Assembly: GCF_900102085.1 (NCBI RefSeq)
Contig: NZ_FMVM01000001.1
Span: 1-64,000, forward strand
Reading direction: 5' to 3'
Length of the DNA: 64,000 nucleotides
Origin: Paenibacillus polysaccharolyticus
Lineage (GTDB): Bacteria; Bacillota; Bacilli; Paenibacillales; Paenibacillaceae
In this document: positions 47,430-56,799 of the stretch, piece by piece
Layout of the letters: each line of letters starts with the position of its first letter
Position numbering within the stretch: the stretch's first letter is position 1
Notes under the pieces: model-generated
Databases searched by the model: none
Seen by the model: only the letters and a program-made list of their open reading frames with translations
What the model was told of the DNA's origin: nothing
Translations under genes and position numbers: made by a program

Positions 47430-50400
47430 AACGTTTCCCCTTCCTTGCTGTGAGACAACATGTCCCAAACTTGCTGTTTGCCCGGTTTGGACAGCAGTTT
47501 ATAGTCGTTCCCCTCAATATTTTCATCAAACTGACAGAGTGATTTGTATGAACAGAACGTACAGGCGATCTCCTGCTGTATCCGATAGGGTTCAATGGCT
47601 GTATCTCCATCTGTAATACGAGTTCCAATCTCACGAATATTGCCGCGAACAGCAGTAAGCAGCGTATCCCATTGTTCTGGCGTCGCGACAGCAGCACTGC
47701 TATAAAAGCTGCCATCTGCTTTTAATGCCACCGGAATAATGGCGGAATGTCCTTTATCAAGGGTATTATCCATTTGAGCAACAGCATCACGGTCAGCGAG
47801 CAGCAAACCCTTCATTTTAAAACGTTTCAGAAGTTCTTGTTCTGCCTGTTCCGATGTCATGCCGTTTGCGGATTGCAATAGTGGATTATGCACATGGAAA
47901 TAGAGGGTTCCTCCTGGCATCGCCGTTTCCCCTAACCACTCTTCAGCAGCGCTAAGCAACACCTCCAGATAGGTGAGCATTTGCAACGATAGCCCGTAGT
48001 AAACTTCATGAAGCTTGAGATCGGTCTGACTTGATTTGTAGTCAATTACTCTTAACAACAGACCGTTCTCTCCTTCAGCGACATCCACGCGGTCGATCCG
48101 GCCGACAATCTCCAGTACACACCCATTCTCCAGTTCAAAACGCAACGGCGGCAAAGGTTTCCCTGGACCAAAATCCAGCTCCAATCCAATCGGTTCAAAA
48201 CTACCGCGTCTGGACTGTTCGCCCAAAATAACGGATGCCCGGCTGACGATATCTTTTAATTTGCGGAAGATGTATCCATAACGCTTTGTGCTAAGCAAAA
48301 TTTCTCCTTGGAGTTGCGGAGCGATCTGCTCCACCGTCTGCTCGGCTTCCTGGCGACATTGTTCGGGTGTCAGACTGCCCCAGCTCCGATTTTCCTCACG
48401 CAGGCGCATCGCCAGTTGACTCAGTGCAGCATGGAATAGTTGCCCGATATCCGGAGCTTGGAGGCGATATAATTGCCGATCCTTCAGCTTCAGTCCATGT
48501 GATGCAAAATGAGAGAATGGACAGGCTACAAACCGCTCCATCCGTGAAACACTCGTTCTCACCTCCGTACCGTACAGCCTGCGGCTGGTCGAAGTATCCA
48601 GTCGCCGCGCACGGTTACGATAAAAGACAGAACCCAGCAACCGCTCCAGCTGAGGACGACTCGCTTCCCGGTTCACATGCCAATTGTAGACGGCCCACCA
48701 TATTTCAGGAATGTCTTCTCCTCTACGCCATCTGCGCAATTGTCCAATCAGCATGGAGAGGCTTTGTTCTGGATGAATCGCGTAAGAGAGGTGCACGGAT
48801 TCCAGATCCGAGACGGGCGGCTGAGCAAGCAAAGGTTGCTCTTGCAATCCAAACATTTTGCGTACATGGCGCACAATCTCGGAAGGGAGTATTGACTTAC
48901 CCTCATCATCTGCGACAGGATAGCTGAGCCATAACTGCTTGCTGGCAGCGGTCAGAGCGGTATAGATGAGAAAACGTTCATCCAGCATGAGTCTCGTTGC
49001 ACCAGGTCCCAGCCCCATGCCTCTCTCTGTCAGCAACAATCTTTCCTGCTCCGTCAGTACTCCGTTGTCCTGAGGGATCGCTGGCAACTCCCCATCAACC
49101 GCCCCAAGAATAAATACATATTTCATATCACGCAGACGAGTACGATCCATCGAACCAAACAGCACCTGGTCAAGGGCCGGGGGAACAAGTCCCAGCTTGA
49201 GCTCAGTCAGTCCTGTCTCCATCATGCCCGCAAACAAAGTGATGTCCAGGCGTTCATTGCCCATCATATCGACCATCTGGTCAAGAAGATCCAACACGGC
49301 CCCCCACATTTGACGATGCTCTCTAGAACGCTCCGGGTCTCCCTGTGTCTTGGCCTCTGCAGACATCTGATCCAGCTTATGCGCAATGTCTGCATCCTCT
49401 AACAGTCTGAATAATGCCTCGCACTGAGCGGCAGCCGTTTTTGCTTTTTTCATTCGTTTCTCAAACGTGCCGAGTGCCGACGTAATCAAGGTTCTGCAGC
49501 TTTCCATCAGCGATAACACCGCATCTCGTCCTCGGCTTCGTTCTTCCTGTGCATTATCCTCCAGTGAGAGACTCGGCACATATTTCCACGGCTTTCCATC
49601 GTTCCACCGATATCCATGAATACCGCAAGCAAGCACATAGTTCTCCAGCTGATCCATATCCTCACGCGTGATGGAACCATCGAGCGGAAGCAACAGATCC
49701 GTCTTGACACAGCGAAAAACATCCTCATAACGCCAGTTACGGCGGACGATATCTAATGCAGCACGAATAAATTCGGATAATGGATGATGTAACTCACTTC
49801 GTCTTCGGTCCAGAAAGACCGGAACATCATAATCCCTGAATAACGGTTCCGCAATATCAGCATAGGTCTCCAATCCGCGAACCAATACCGCCATATCACG
49901 ATATCTTGCTCCTTCTTCTTGGGTTAGGCGACGCATCTCCCGTAGTGCACCCTCCAGCTCTGCCCGGCGATTCTCCGCAGCCATCAAGCGTATACCTGAA
50001 TCCTCACCCTGACTTCTCCAGCGAATACGCCGATCAAAACCGGCCTCCAGATGGGCAAGTCCCGGCCGCTCCTTGAATCTCGGCAAGACTTCATCATGAA
50101 GAACAGTTGTCTCGGCAGACACATCCAAATGTTCAGCCATTCCTTTGAGACGCACGTAAGCACTTGCCGTTGGATAAAATAATTCAAGTTCCCCAGGGAG
50201 CACACCTTGTTCGTACCTGCGATCAAGCGTCAGGGAAATCGTTACAGACGAAGCTTGTAACATGAGCTGTCCTATTACACTCATCTCCTGCGGGGTGAAT
50301 CCATGAAATCCGTCAATCCAGACCTCGGCTCCCTGCAACCATGTACTTTCTGGCAAACGACCTGTCAGTTCATTCAGTGTATCTTCATCATCTATATATA

Positions 50401-50929
50401 AATCCGCCAATTCCTTCTCATAATCATGGTAGATCAGATTCAAATCATGGAGCTTATCTTCCAAAATAGGTGAAGCCGATGCGATGCTCCATGTTGCAAG
50501 CCCTTCTTCGAGCGCCGAAGCATGAACTTCATAACGTTTAAACTCACTATATAAATTAGTCAATTCCCCGATAAAGCCAAGCTGGCTTCCCGAAGCAGCA
50601 AACAGTCTCAGTTCTTCTTTCCTACGCTGGATGACTTTATATAAAAGCATCTTTTTGCCCTCGGCTCCGATCGGAACGCGAGCAGAACCGCCAGCCTCCT
50701 GCATAACGCGATAAGCCAGACGACGAAATCCAAGAACTTCGGCACGCATCGTACCTTTGATATCTCCCGAAGATACCAGCGCCTGCTCTGTCCGGAACGA
50801 GCTTTGTTCGGGAACGAGTAAAATCAACGGTTTTCCTCGGGGCTCCTGCCTAAGCAGAGATGTGATTTCTCGGGTAATCAGTGTGCTCTTACCACTGCCT
50901 GCCCGGCCAATAACAAAGCGTACGGACAT
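47426..50929 (-). CDS. addB: ATP-dependent nuclease subunit B
   Basis: A 1167-residue AddB. Walker A GRAGSGKS lies at 8-15; the helicase half is degenerate. The C-terminal nuclease has VIDYKSSQTDLKL and a 4Fe-4S cluster built from a distant Cys (MERFVACPFSHF, about residue 800) and CTFCSYKSLC near the end. With AddA it processes double-strand breaks for RecA. GGAGG lies upstream of the ATG. Confidence 0.96.
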   Translation of the reverse strand: MSVRFVIGRAGSGKSTLITREITSLLRQEPRGKPLILLVPEQSSFRTEQALVSSGDIKGTMRAEVLGFRRLAYRVMQEAGGSARVPIGAEGKKMLLYKVIQRRKEELRLFAASGSQLGFIGELTNLYSEFKRYEVHASALEEGLATWSIASASPILEDKLHDLNLIYHDYEKELADLYIDDEDTLNELTGRLPESTWLQGAEVWIDGFHGFTPQEMSVIGQLMLQASSVTISLTLDRRYEQGVLPGELELFYPTASAYVRLKGMAEHLDVSAETTVLHDEVLPRFKERPGLAHLEAGFDRRIRWRSQGEDSGIRLMAAENRRAELEGALREMRRLTQEEGARYRDMAVLVRGLETYADIAEPLFRDYDVPVFLDRRRSELHHPLSEFIRAALDIVRRNWRYEDVFRCVKTDLLLPLDGSITREDMDQLENYVLACGIHGYRWNDGKPWKYVPSLSLEDNAQEERSRGRDAVLSLMESCRTLITSALGTFEKRMKKAKTAAAQCEALFRLLEDADIAHKLDQMSAEAKTQGDPERSREHRQMWGAVLDLLDQMVDMMGNERLDITLFAGMMETGLTELKLGLVPPALDQVLFGSMDRTRLRDMKYVFILGAVDGELPAIPQDNGVLTEQERLLLTERGMGLGPGATRLMLDERFLIYTALTAASKQLWLSYPVADDEGKSILPSEIVRHVRKMFGLQEQPLLAQPPVSDLESVHLSYAIHPEQSLSMLIGQLRRWRRGEDIPEIWWAVYNWHVNREASRPQLERLLGSVFYRNRARRLDTSTSRRLYGTEVRTSVSRMERFVACPFSHFASHGLKLKDRQLYRLQAPDIGQLFHAALSQLAMRLREENRSWGSLTPEQCRQEAEQTVEQIAPQLQGEILLSTKRYGYIFRKLKDIVSRASVILGEQSRRGSFEPIGLELDFGPGKPLPPLRFELENGCVLEIVGRIDRVDVAEGENGLLLRVIDYKSSQTDLKLHEVYYGLSLQMLTYLEVLLSAAEEWLGETAMPGGTLYFHVHNPLLQSANGMTSEQAEQELLKRFKMKGLLLADRDAVAQMDNTLDKGHSAIIPVALKADGSFYSSAAVATPEQWDTLLTAVRGNIREIGTRITDGDTAIEPYRIQQEIACTFCSYKSLCQFDENIEGNDYKLLSKPGKQQVWDMLSHSKEGETL

Positions 50930-50969
50930 GTGTCATCCTCCAAACTGCACGTACAAGATTTTAATTTCC

Positions 50970-50997
50970 AGTATACCATACCTTCTCCGGTTCGGAA
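50970..50997 (-). promoter_or_regulatory. Candidate sigma-A promoter of the addB-addA-sbcD-sbcC operon
   Basis: Minus-strand TTCCGA (50992-50997), 16 bp, TATACT (50970-50975), about 40 bases before addB. The -35 match is weak. Confidence 0.5.
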
Positions 50998-51042
50998 CAT
51001 ACGTTTGCCATGATCCACCTAATAAGAACACAATATGGCTAT

Positions 51043-51081
51043 TAAAAAAAGCCGCCGCCTGTTCAATACAGCCAGCAGCTC
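51043..51081 (-). terminator. Rho-independent terminator
   Basis: Minus-strand GCTGCTGGCTGT with ACAGGCGGCGGC (with G-U pairs) around ATTGA, then seven T. It ends the unit at 51155-51820. Confidence 0.85.
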
Positions 51082-51154
51082 CCTATGGATTGACGTTTAT
51101 TACCAAACTCGGTCACAGATACGCCTAGTAGTTGTTTTCAAGTTTACAATTTCG

Positions 51155-51820
51155 TTAAATGAATTCATGCTCTACAGCCTTCTGCAAGGCCACGAAAAAA
51201 TCCCGGTTTCTCTGGCTATATCCAGGCTTATTCAAAATCTCAAATGTACGTTCGATCCCCTTTTGCACTAATGCCTGATCATTGGTTAGCAATCCGTAGC
51301 TTAAAATCGTTACACAGCAGTTAAAAAGATCACCCGTAGGCCAGTGATGCGGTCGTTTGGTCAAATATTCATCAACAGCAACAGCTTGATCTATGCGCGG
51401 CAGCAAATACTTGCTTTCAGCTTCCTTGAACCTGTCTGCTGTTTGCTGAACAGCTTCTTGTATATTTTCAGAGGAAACAAGAACAGAATGTTTTTGCTGT
51501 GTATACCTTTCAACACTATTGCCGAAGCCGACTGGAGCATTTGAGATCAACGTTATTTGATGCTTTTCAAGAAAAGTACGTAAACATTCAGTGGCAGCTT
51601 CATAACGGCAGGCCATGACTGTAAACACAGCATACGGAGGTTTTGAATGAGTCAGATGACTATGTAAGCTCCAAACAATACCCGGCTTGACATTTTTCTT
51701 GAACGCATAGTCCGTCGGGCTAGAATCAGGCTCTCTATATTCCACATACCCCTCTGGTGCAATGAATTTCCCTAATTCAGTATAAAACTGTTTTCGAATT
51801 CCCTCTTTTAGATTACGCAT
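51155..51820 (-). CDS. Hypothetical protein, 221 residues
   Basis: Not recognised. A soluble mixed alpha/beta protein with no TM segment or clear motif; notable stretches are FIAPEGYVEYREPDSSPTDY (19-38), VWSLHSHLTHSKPPYAVF and a helical C-terminus. The ribosome site is weak (GGCAGGCG some 13 bases upstream). The gene lies between ancestral blocks (addB and rlmI-like) and next to a gene remnant, so it may be an acquired cargo gene. It ends at a strong terminator. Confidence 0.6.
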   Translation of the reverse strand: MRNLKEGIRKQFYTELGKFIAPEGYVEYREPDSSPTDYAFKKNVKPGIVWSLHSHLTHSKPPYAVFTVMACRYEAATECLRTFLEKHQITLISNAPVGFGNSVERYTQQKHSVLVSSENIQEAVQQTADRFKEAESKYLLPRIDQAVAVDEYLTKRPHHWPTGDLFNCCVTILSYGLLTNDQALVQKGIERTFEILNKPGYSQRNRDFFVALQKAVEHEFI

Positions 51821-52047
51821 GTCAATGTACGCCTGCCACGTCTAACATTACGCGTTTCAAATAACATACCCGTAACCATAGCGAGCAGACCTCCTCCTTT
51901 TTTCAAACTAAATCCTGCGGTTGCCAACCTAGATATAAATGAGTCGGGATGAAGACTGAACACTGTATCCTTTTCAATCAATAATATAAGCTGTTCGCCA
52001 AGAGCAAGCTCTTCCTCATAAATAAAATACCCTATAAGATGGACTTT
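51808..52047 (-). pseudogene. Probable 3' remnant of a methyltransferase-like gene
   Basis: An open stretch of 79 codons without a usable start codon. It reads GYFIYEEELALGEQLILLIE, then FSLHPDSFISRLATAGFSL and GGGLLAMVTG, which resembles the last part of a class I SAM methyltransferase by pattern only. It overlaps the first bases of the 221-residue gene. The call rests on sequence feel and the missing 5' part; it could be chance. Confidence 0.35.
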
Positions 52048-52099
52048 TTAAAGTGTCTATCTCACAGGGTACATGTGTCATTCTATAAATAGAGTATTC

Positions 52100-53476
52100 T
52101 TAATTTTTTTTGCTTCTCACTTCAAAAATAGCGAATTTTAGGTAATGACCTTCATCTACGCCCAAAATTTGCGGGTGATCTTTACCGGCTGCTTTCCAGT
52201 CGATTAAACGTAATACCTTACCTGCATCTTCAGCTGCATCCGCAATCGTTTCCAGGAAGAGGTCAGGACGCATGTGGTAGGAACAGCTTGCGGTTACCAA
52301 ATATCCACCCTCATTGACCAGTTTCATGCCCTGCAAGTTGATATCCTTGTAGCCGCGGCATGCCCCTTTGACAGCTGATTTTGTTTTGGCAAAGGCAGGT
52401 GGATCCAGGATAACGACATCAAACGTTTTTCCAGCACTGGACAACGCTTTGGAAGTATCTACCTTTTGCTCAGATGCTCGTGCTCGCGCATTGCGCTCAT
52501 CAAGTCCTTTGACTTGCTCACGCAGATATTGAAAGGCGTCGGCTACCACGAATTCGACCCGATCTGTGAATCCATTTAGCTCCACATTCGTTCGCGCACT
52601 CTCGATCGCATGCTCGGAAATATCGAGGCAGGTTACTTTTTTCGCTCCATATTTGCACGCATTCAGCGTAAAGCTGCCGGTATGAGAGAAACATTCAAGC
52701 ACAGTGGCACCGTCCCAATACGGAAAAGTAACCACTTTGCCACCCTTGTTCACAGGCAACAGCTGTTCTGTTCCTTCATGCTCGACCTGTTGCACGGTGA
52801 TGCCGCTTTTGTACCCCCAGCCTTTCATCAATGGTTCAATGGCAGCCCGGTTTTCACGCTGGTCGAAGAAGTAACCTGTTTTCTGTCCTTCCACGATATC
52901 CACCTTGATAAGTAGCCCATTTTCAGTCACAGTCACATGACGCGGGCATTCCCCATAGAGTGGTCCTTTGATCTGCTCCAGGCCTTCGAGTTCACGGATC
53001 GATACATCACTGCGCTCAAAGATACCTTCCGGCTGCATCACTTCAATAAGAGCCTGCACAATGGCTTCACGACAACGATCCATACCCAGTGTAAGAATCT
53101 GCACAACTAAAATGCTACCAAAACGATCAACGATCAATCCAGGTAGGAAATCAGCTTCACCATAAACAAGACGGTAGGCTTCGCCATCCTGAATGAAGCG
53201 TTCCCGGTGACGCAGACAATCATGGAAACGAGCCGCAAAAAAGGCGGTATCCATCTGTTCAAACTCCAAAGGCTGGTACGAGACTACACGAACGGTAATC
53301 TGGGAAGCCGGATTGTAATACCCTGTCGCCAAGTAGCGACCTTGATGATTCAGTACATTGACGATATCGCCCGGTTCCGGGTTGCCGTCTACGGATGCAA
53401 TTTCATTATTAAAAATCCAGGGATGCGCATGTTCCAGCCGCTTTTTGCGGCTTCGTTCCAGTGTTACGGATGGCAA
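52100..53476 (-). CDS. Class I rRNA methyltransferase, RlmI-like (PUA + Rossmann)
   Basis: A 458-residue protein of the RlmI/YwbD type, predicted to methylate a cytosine in 23S rRNA. An N-terminal PUA domain (about 1-75; RLEHAHPWIFNNEIASV) is followed by the RFLX linker and a SAM domain with FSHTGSFTLNACKYGAKKV, the catalytic-region motif LDPPAFAKTKSAV and a YHMRPD end block. Two inserts (about 230-255 and 325-350) make it longer than the usual 390-400. The start is a TTG at 53476 with AAAGGAAGTGG upstream. Confidence 0.88.
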   Translation of the reverse strand: MPSVTLERSRKKRLEHAHPWIFNNEIASVDGNPEPGDIVNVLNHQGRYLATGYYNPASQITVRVVSYQPLEFEQMDTAFFAARFHDCLRHRERFIQDGEAYRLVYGEADFLPGLIVDRFGSILVVQILTLGMDRCREAIVQALIEVMQPEGIFERSDVSIRELEGLEQIKGPLYGECPRHVTVTENGLLIKVDIVEGQKTGYFFDQRENRAAIEPLMKGWGYKSGITVQQVEHEGTEQLLPVNKGGKVVTFPYWDGATVLECFSHTGSFTLNACKYGAKKVTCLDISEHAIESARTNVELNGFTDRVEFVVADAFQYLREQVKGLDERNARARASEQKVDTSKALSSAGKTFDVVILDPPAFAKTKSAVKGACRGYKDINLQGMKLVNEGGYLVTASCSYHMRPDLFLETIADAAEDAGKVLRLIDWKAAGKDHPQILGVDEGHYLKFAIFEVRSKKN

Positions 53477-53520
53477 GATTGATCCACTTCCTTTAGTTTA
53501 ATAGTCGAAAAGATAGGTTT

Positions 53521-53698
53521 TAGCAGACCGCTCCGGGGGCGAATTGATCCTATGATCGCTGTTGTCCTCGGATTTTTTGGATTCCCTTTCTTCAAAGGGA
53601 AAATCCGATGTCAAGCCTATGCTTCCGATGTAGCTTTCTTTCAGAAAGCTCTCAGGCGAGCGCTTCGCTTCTTCGAATTCAATTTCGTCCCCTCCGCT
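53521..53698. repeat. Divergent single copy of the structured repeat family
   Basis: Same plan as the 26-kb array but with a different outer stem: GGGGGCGAA.TTGA (53535-53547) pairs with TCAA.TTCGTCCCC (53679-53692). Long arm: TCGGATTTT (53568-53576) with AAAATCCGA (53600-53608), capped by CCCTTT/AAAGGG (53584-53589, 53594-53599). Short arm GCGA/TCGC (53656-53659, 53665-53668). An extra hairpin AGCTTTCT/AGAAAGCT (53632-53650) is inserted. It fills the gap between the rlmI-like gene and the cotransporter gene. Confidence 0.85.
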
Positions 53699-53826
53699 AC
53701 GTTTGCCGAATCACCGTATCTTTTGTATGGGGGATGGCAGTTTCAATTCCTCTTGTGCTTGTCATGCTTGTCTCTGCTTCCTCATAGGATAAGTGATAAG
53801 GAATGGGACGGGAGGAATGATTCGGA

Positions 53827-54828
53827 ATGTTCAGAGAAGTAATTCTGCCTCTGTTATATGGACTTATAATCTTTTTTGGCGGTATGAAGCTGATGGAGAC
53901 AGCGCTACAGCGCATGGCGGGACCGATGCTGGCAGGCTGGTTAAACCGAGCCACTTCTGCCCCATGGAAGGGCATGGCATTCAGTGCAGGCGCGACCGCT
54001 CTACTACAGAGCAGCACCGCGGTAACGGTACTCACCATAGGACTAGCTAATGCGCGCTTAATTACCTACGGACGCACACTCGGCATTATCTTGGGAACCA
54101 ATATTGGAACTTGCTTAACGACAGAGCTTGTCGGTCTGCAGATCGGACGTGCCTCACTGCCGTTGTTGCTTATATCTCTAACAGGCTGGGCTGTTTTTGT
54201 TGTCCTAGGTGAACGCAACCAGATTGCTCCTGAACGCACTCGCCGTACTTTAGCGACGATCCAATGCAGCTTTCTTGCAGCAGCAGGTTTTGCTCTCGTC
54301 ATGACGGGCATTCAAGTCATGCAATCCATCGCCGTTCCACTTCGGAGCATGGGTGTATTCCAATGGTTTCTGGAGCGTTCGACCGATAGCCTATGGTGGG
54401 GTTTTCTTGCCGGTGCGTGCCTGACTGCGCTGATTCACAGCAGTGCCGCCGTTATCAGCATGGCGATTACACTAGCAGCGACAGGCGTACTGCCTGTAGA
54501 GATCGGCATCGCCATTGTGATCGGGTCTAACGTAGGGACCTGTATCACCGCTGTTATTGCAGCCGCGGGCGGAGCTTCCGCAGGCAAATTTGTAGCAGCC
54601 TCCCATGTTGTACTCAACATTGCGGGAGCACTGCTGTTTATGCCGCTGATTGGCCAGCTGCATGCAGCGTCAGCCTGGCTGTCGGCGGACCACGGGGCAC
54701 AGATTGCGCATGCCCAGACCCTTTTTAACATCATCAGTTCATTGCTGGCTTTACCGTTCTGTTACTTGCCCATCTGGCACAAAAAAACACCTGTGCTTGC
54801 CCCGTCGGCAAAGAAACCTGTCGCTTAA
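53827..54828 (+). CDS. Na/Pi cotransporter family protein (YqeW)
   Basis: A 333-residue membrane protein with two inverted-repeat halves of the NptA type. Each half carries the QSS-like signature: ATALLQSSTAVTVLTIG (about 57-73) and LTALIHSSAAVISMAI (about 200-215), and each has a GTNIGTCLT or GSNVGTCIT turn. It lacks the long C-terminal PhoU-like part. GGAGG lies 11 bases before the ATG. It is the only plus-strand gene of the right half, at the yqeW position of B. subtilis. Confidence 0.9.
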   Translation: MFREVILPLLYGLIIFFGGMKLMETALQRMAGPMLAGWLNRATSAPWKGMAFSAGATALLQSSTAVTVLTIGLANARLITYGRTLGIILGTNIGTCLTTELVGLQIGRASLPLLLISLTGWAVFVVLGERNQIAPERTRRTLATIQCSFLAAAGFALVMTGIQVMQSIAVPLRSMGVFQWFLERSTDSLWWGFLAGACLTALIHSSAAVISMAITLAATGVLPVEIGIAIVIGSNVGTCITAVIAAAGGASAGKFVAASHVVLNIAGALLFMPLIGQLHAASAWLSADHGAQIAHAQTLFNIISSLLALPFCYLPIWHKKTPVLAPSAKKPVA

Positions 54829-54909
54829 TAAGTCCTCACGATATCCGCATTATTGGCGACAGAATGTGTAGGTCAGTAGACCATCATTCAAACGTAATGT
54901 CGTGCTGTT

Positions 54910-55347
54910 TTATACGTTAATGCCCAGTTTGTTCAGGCCAATGCGCAAAATGTCATCGTTATTATCGTATCCATCCTGCCGCTGTTTGGACCATGCCTCT
55001 TCCGGAGCATACCAATCCACACCTTTAATCTCTTCGATCTGGGGCTGCAAGTCACCACTTTCTGCTGCCACGAGGTAATAGTGCACTTCTTTGTCCACTG
55101 GACCAAACTCAGCATGCTGGTACGTATAGGCAATGATATTAATAGGCTCCACAATGCGGCCCACCATACCCGTTTCTTCCAAAATTTCTCGGAGCGCCGT
55201 CTGTTCGATCGTTTCTCCATCTTCCATTTTGCCCTTGGCAAGTGTCGTTTTACCATAACGGTCTACGATGAGCTGGATTTGAATCTGGCCATCCTCAGCT
55301 GTTCTGTATACAACGCCGCCTGCTGAAATTTCTTTTTTGTTCATCAT
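54910..55347 (-). CDS. NUDIX hydrolase
   Basis: A 145-residue NUDIX protein hydrolysing a nucleoside diphosphate-linked substrate not readable from sequence. The Nudix box is GKMEDGETIEQTALREILEE followed by TG (about 37-58). The ATG at 55347 has GGGGG 5 bases upstream; ATG 55344 is equally possible. Neighbour mtaB lies about 90 bases upstream on the same strand. Confidence 0.9.
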   Translation of the reverse strand: MMNKKEISAGGVVYRTAEDGQIQIQLIVDRYGKTTLAKGKMEDGETIEQTALREILEETGMVGRIVEPINIIAYTYQHAEFGPVDKEVHYYLVAAESGDLQPQIEEIKGVDWYAPEEAWSKQRQDGYDNNDDILRIGLNKLGINV

Positions 55348-55450
55348 GTTTTCCCCCATCTGACTTCAATTTCTTTTCTTGGCAAAGAAGGACCTCATCT
55401 CCTCGGGTATTTTCCCCAAGGAAATGAAATCCTTGTACATAGCGCCTGAA

Positions 55451-56797
55451 TTACATCGCGGCGGGTTTCACATTCTCTTCCAGTACACGAACCAGCGTAC
55501 CTTGGCTTTCATTGGCACCGGCTTCAGTCAACTTCACGCGGCAAACCTTGCCTACCATATCCGGCGTTCCATCGAACACCAGTTGAATGTAGTTGTCACT
55601 GTATCCGTGCAACTTGCCACTGCCTTCGCGGCCTTTTGCTTCACCTTCAGGAATAACCTCGAGCACTTGCCCAACGAATTTCTCAGCATACTCCAGTTGC
55701 ATCTGCTCAGACAGTTCAATCAGCTCATGCACACGTGCATTTTTGATTTCGTCATCCACTTGGTCCTCCATGCGTGCTGCCGGAGTACCTGTACGTTTAG
55801 AGTATGGGAATACATGCATTTCCGAGAAACCGATTTTACGCATCAACTCGTAACCGTTACGATACATCTCATCTGTTTCGCCAGGGAAACCAACGATAAC
55901 ATCGGTCGTGATCGCAACATCCGGCATAGCCTCACGTATACGCAACATTTTGTTATAGAATTCTTCGGTTGTATATTTGCGGCGCATACGTTTCAGAACA
56001 GTGTCATCTCCTGCTTGCAACGGAATGTGGAAATGACGGACCAATTTATCCGAACGTTTAATAACATCCAGCATCCGGTCATCAATCTGGCTTGCTTCAA
56101 TCGAACTGATCCGGATACGTTCCAGACCTTCCACTTTGTCTAGATCCCACAGCAAGTCGGTCAGATCATAGTTATCCATGTCATCTCCGTATCCGCCTGT
56201 ATGAATACCTGTCAGGACAATCTCTTTGTAACCCGCTTGTACGAGCTGATGTGCCTGCTGAACAATGCTGTTTGCCTCACGGCTACGCGAAAGACCACGG
56301 GACCACGGAATGATGCAGAAGGTACAGAAGTTGTTGCAACCATCCTGAATTTTGAGGAACGCACGCGTACGGTCCGCGAAATCCGGTACATCCATTTCTT
56401 CAAATACACGTGTTTTCATAATGTTACGGACCGCATTGACGGGCTGACGGGATTCCTGAATTTCATTTACATATGGCAAAATTTTATCCCGATCCTGGGT
56501 TCCGATGACCAGGTCCACGCCAGGGATATCCAGAATCTCGGCAGGAGATGTCTGTGCATAACATCCGGTTACCGCTACAATCGCATCCGGATTGCGACGG
56601 ATGGCACGGCGGATAATTTGACGACTCTTTTTATCACCTGTATTCGTTACGGTACACGTATTAATCAAATAGACATCGGCTGTCTGTTCGTCGAAGTCTA
56701 CCTGTTCGTAGCCCTCGTTTTTGAACAATTGCCAAATCGCCTCTGTATCATAAAAGTTAACTTTGCAGCCCAAGGTGTAAAACGCCACGGATGGCAT
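55451..56797 (-). CDS. mtaB: tRNA t6A37 methylthiotransferase MtaB
   Basis: A 448-residue radical SAM enzyme converting t6A37 to ms2t6A37 in tRNA. The N-terminal UPF0004 domain has cysteines in LGCKVN, NTCTVTN and TGCYAQ for one cluster. The radical SAM site is CNNFCTFCIIPWSRG (C-x3-C-x2-C, near residue 155), and a TRAM domain ends the protein. GGGGGG lies upstream of the ATG, 2 bases after rsmE ends. Confidence 0.96.
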   Translation of the reverse strand: MPSVAFYTLGCKVNFYDTEAIWQLFKNEGYEQVDFDEQTADVYLINTCTVTNTGDKKSRQIIRRAIRRNPDAIVAVTGCYAQTSPAEILDIPGVDLVIGTQDRDKILPYVNEIQESRQPVNAVRNIMKTRVFEEMDVPDFADRTRAFLKIQDGCNNFCTFCIIPWSRGLSRSREANSIVQQAHQLVQAGYKEIVLTGIHTGGYGDDMDNYDLTDLLWDLDKVEGLERIRISSIEASQIDDRMLDVIKRSDKLVRHFHIPLQAGDDTVLKRMRRKYTTEEFYNKMLRIREAMPDVAITTDVIVGFPGETDEMYRNGYELMRKIGFSEMHVFPYSKRTGTPAARMEDQVDDEIKNARVHELIELSEQMQLEYAEKFVGQVLEVIPEGEAKGREGSGKLHGYSDNYIQLVFDGTPDMVGKVCRVKLTEAGANESQGTLVRVLEENVKPAAM

Positions 56798-56799
56798 AA

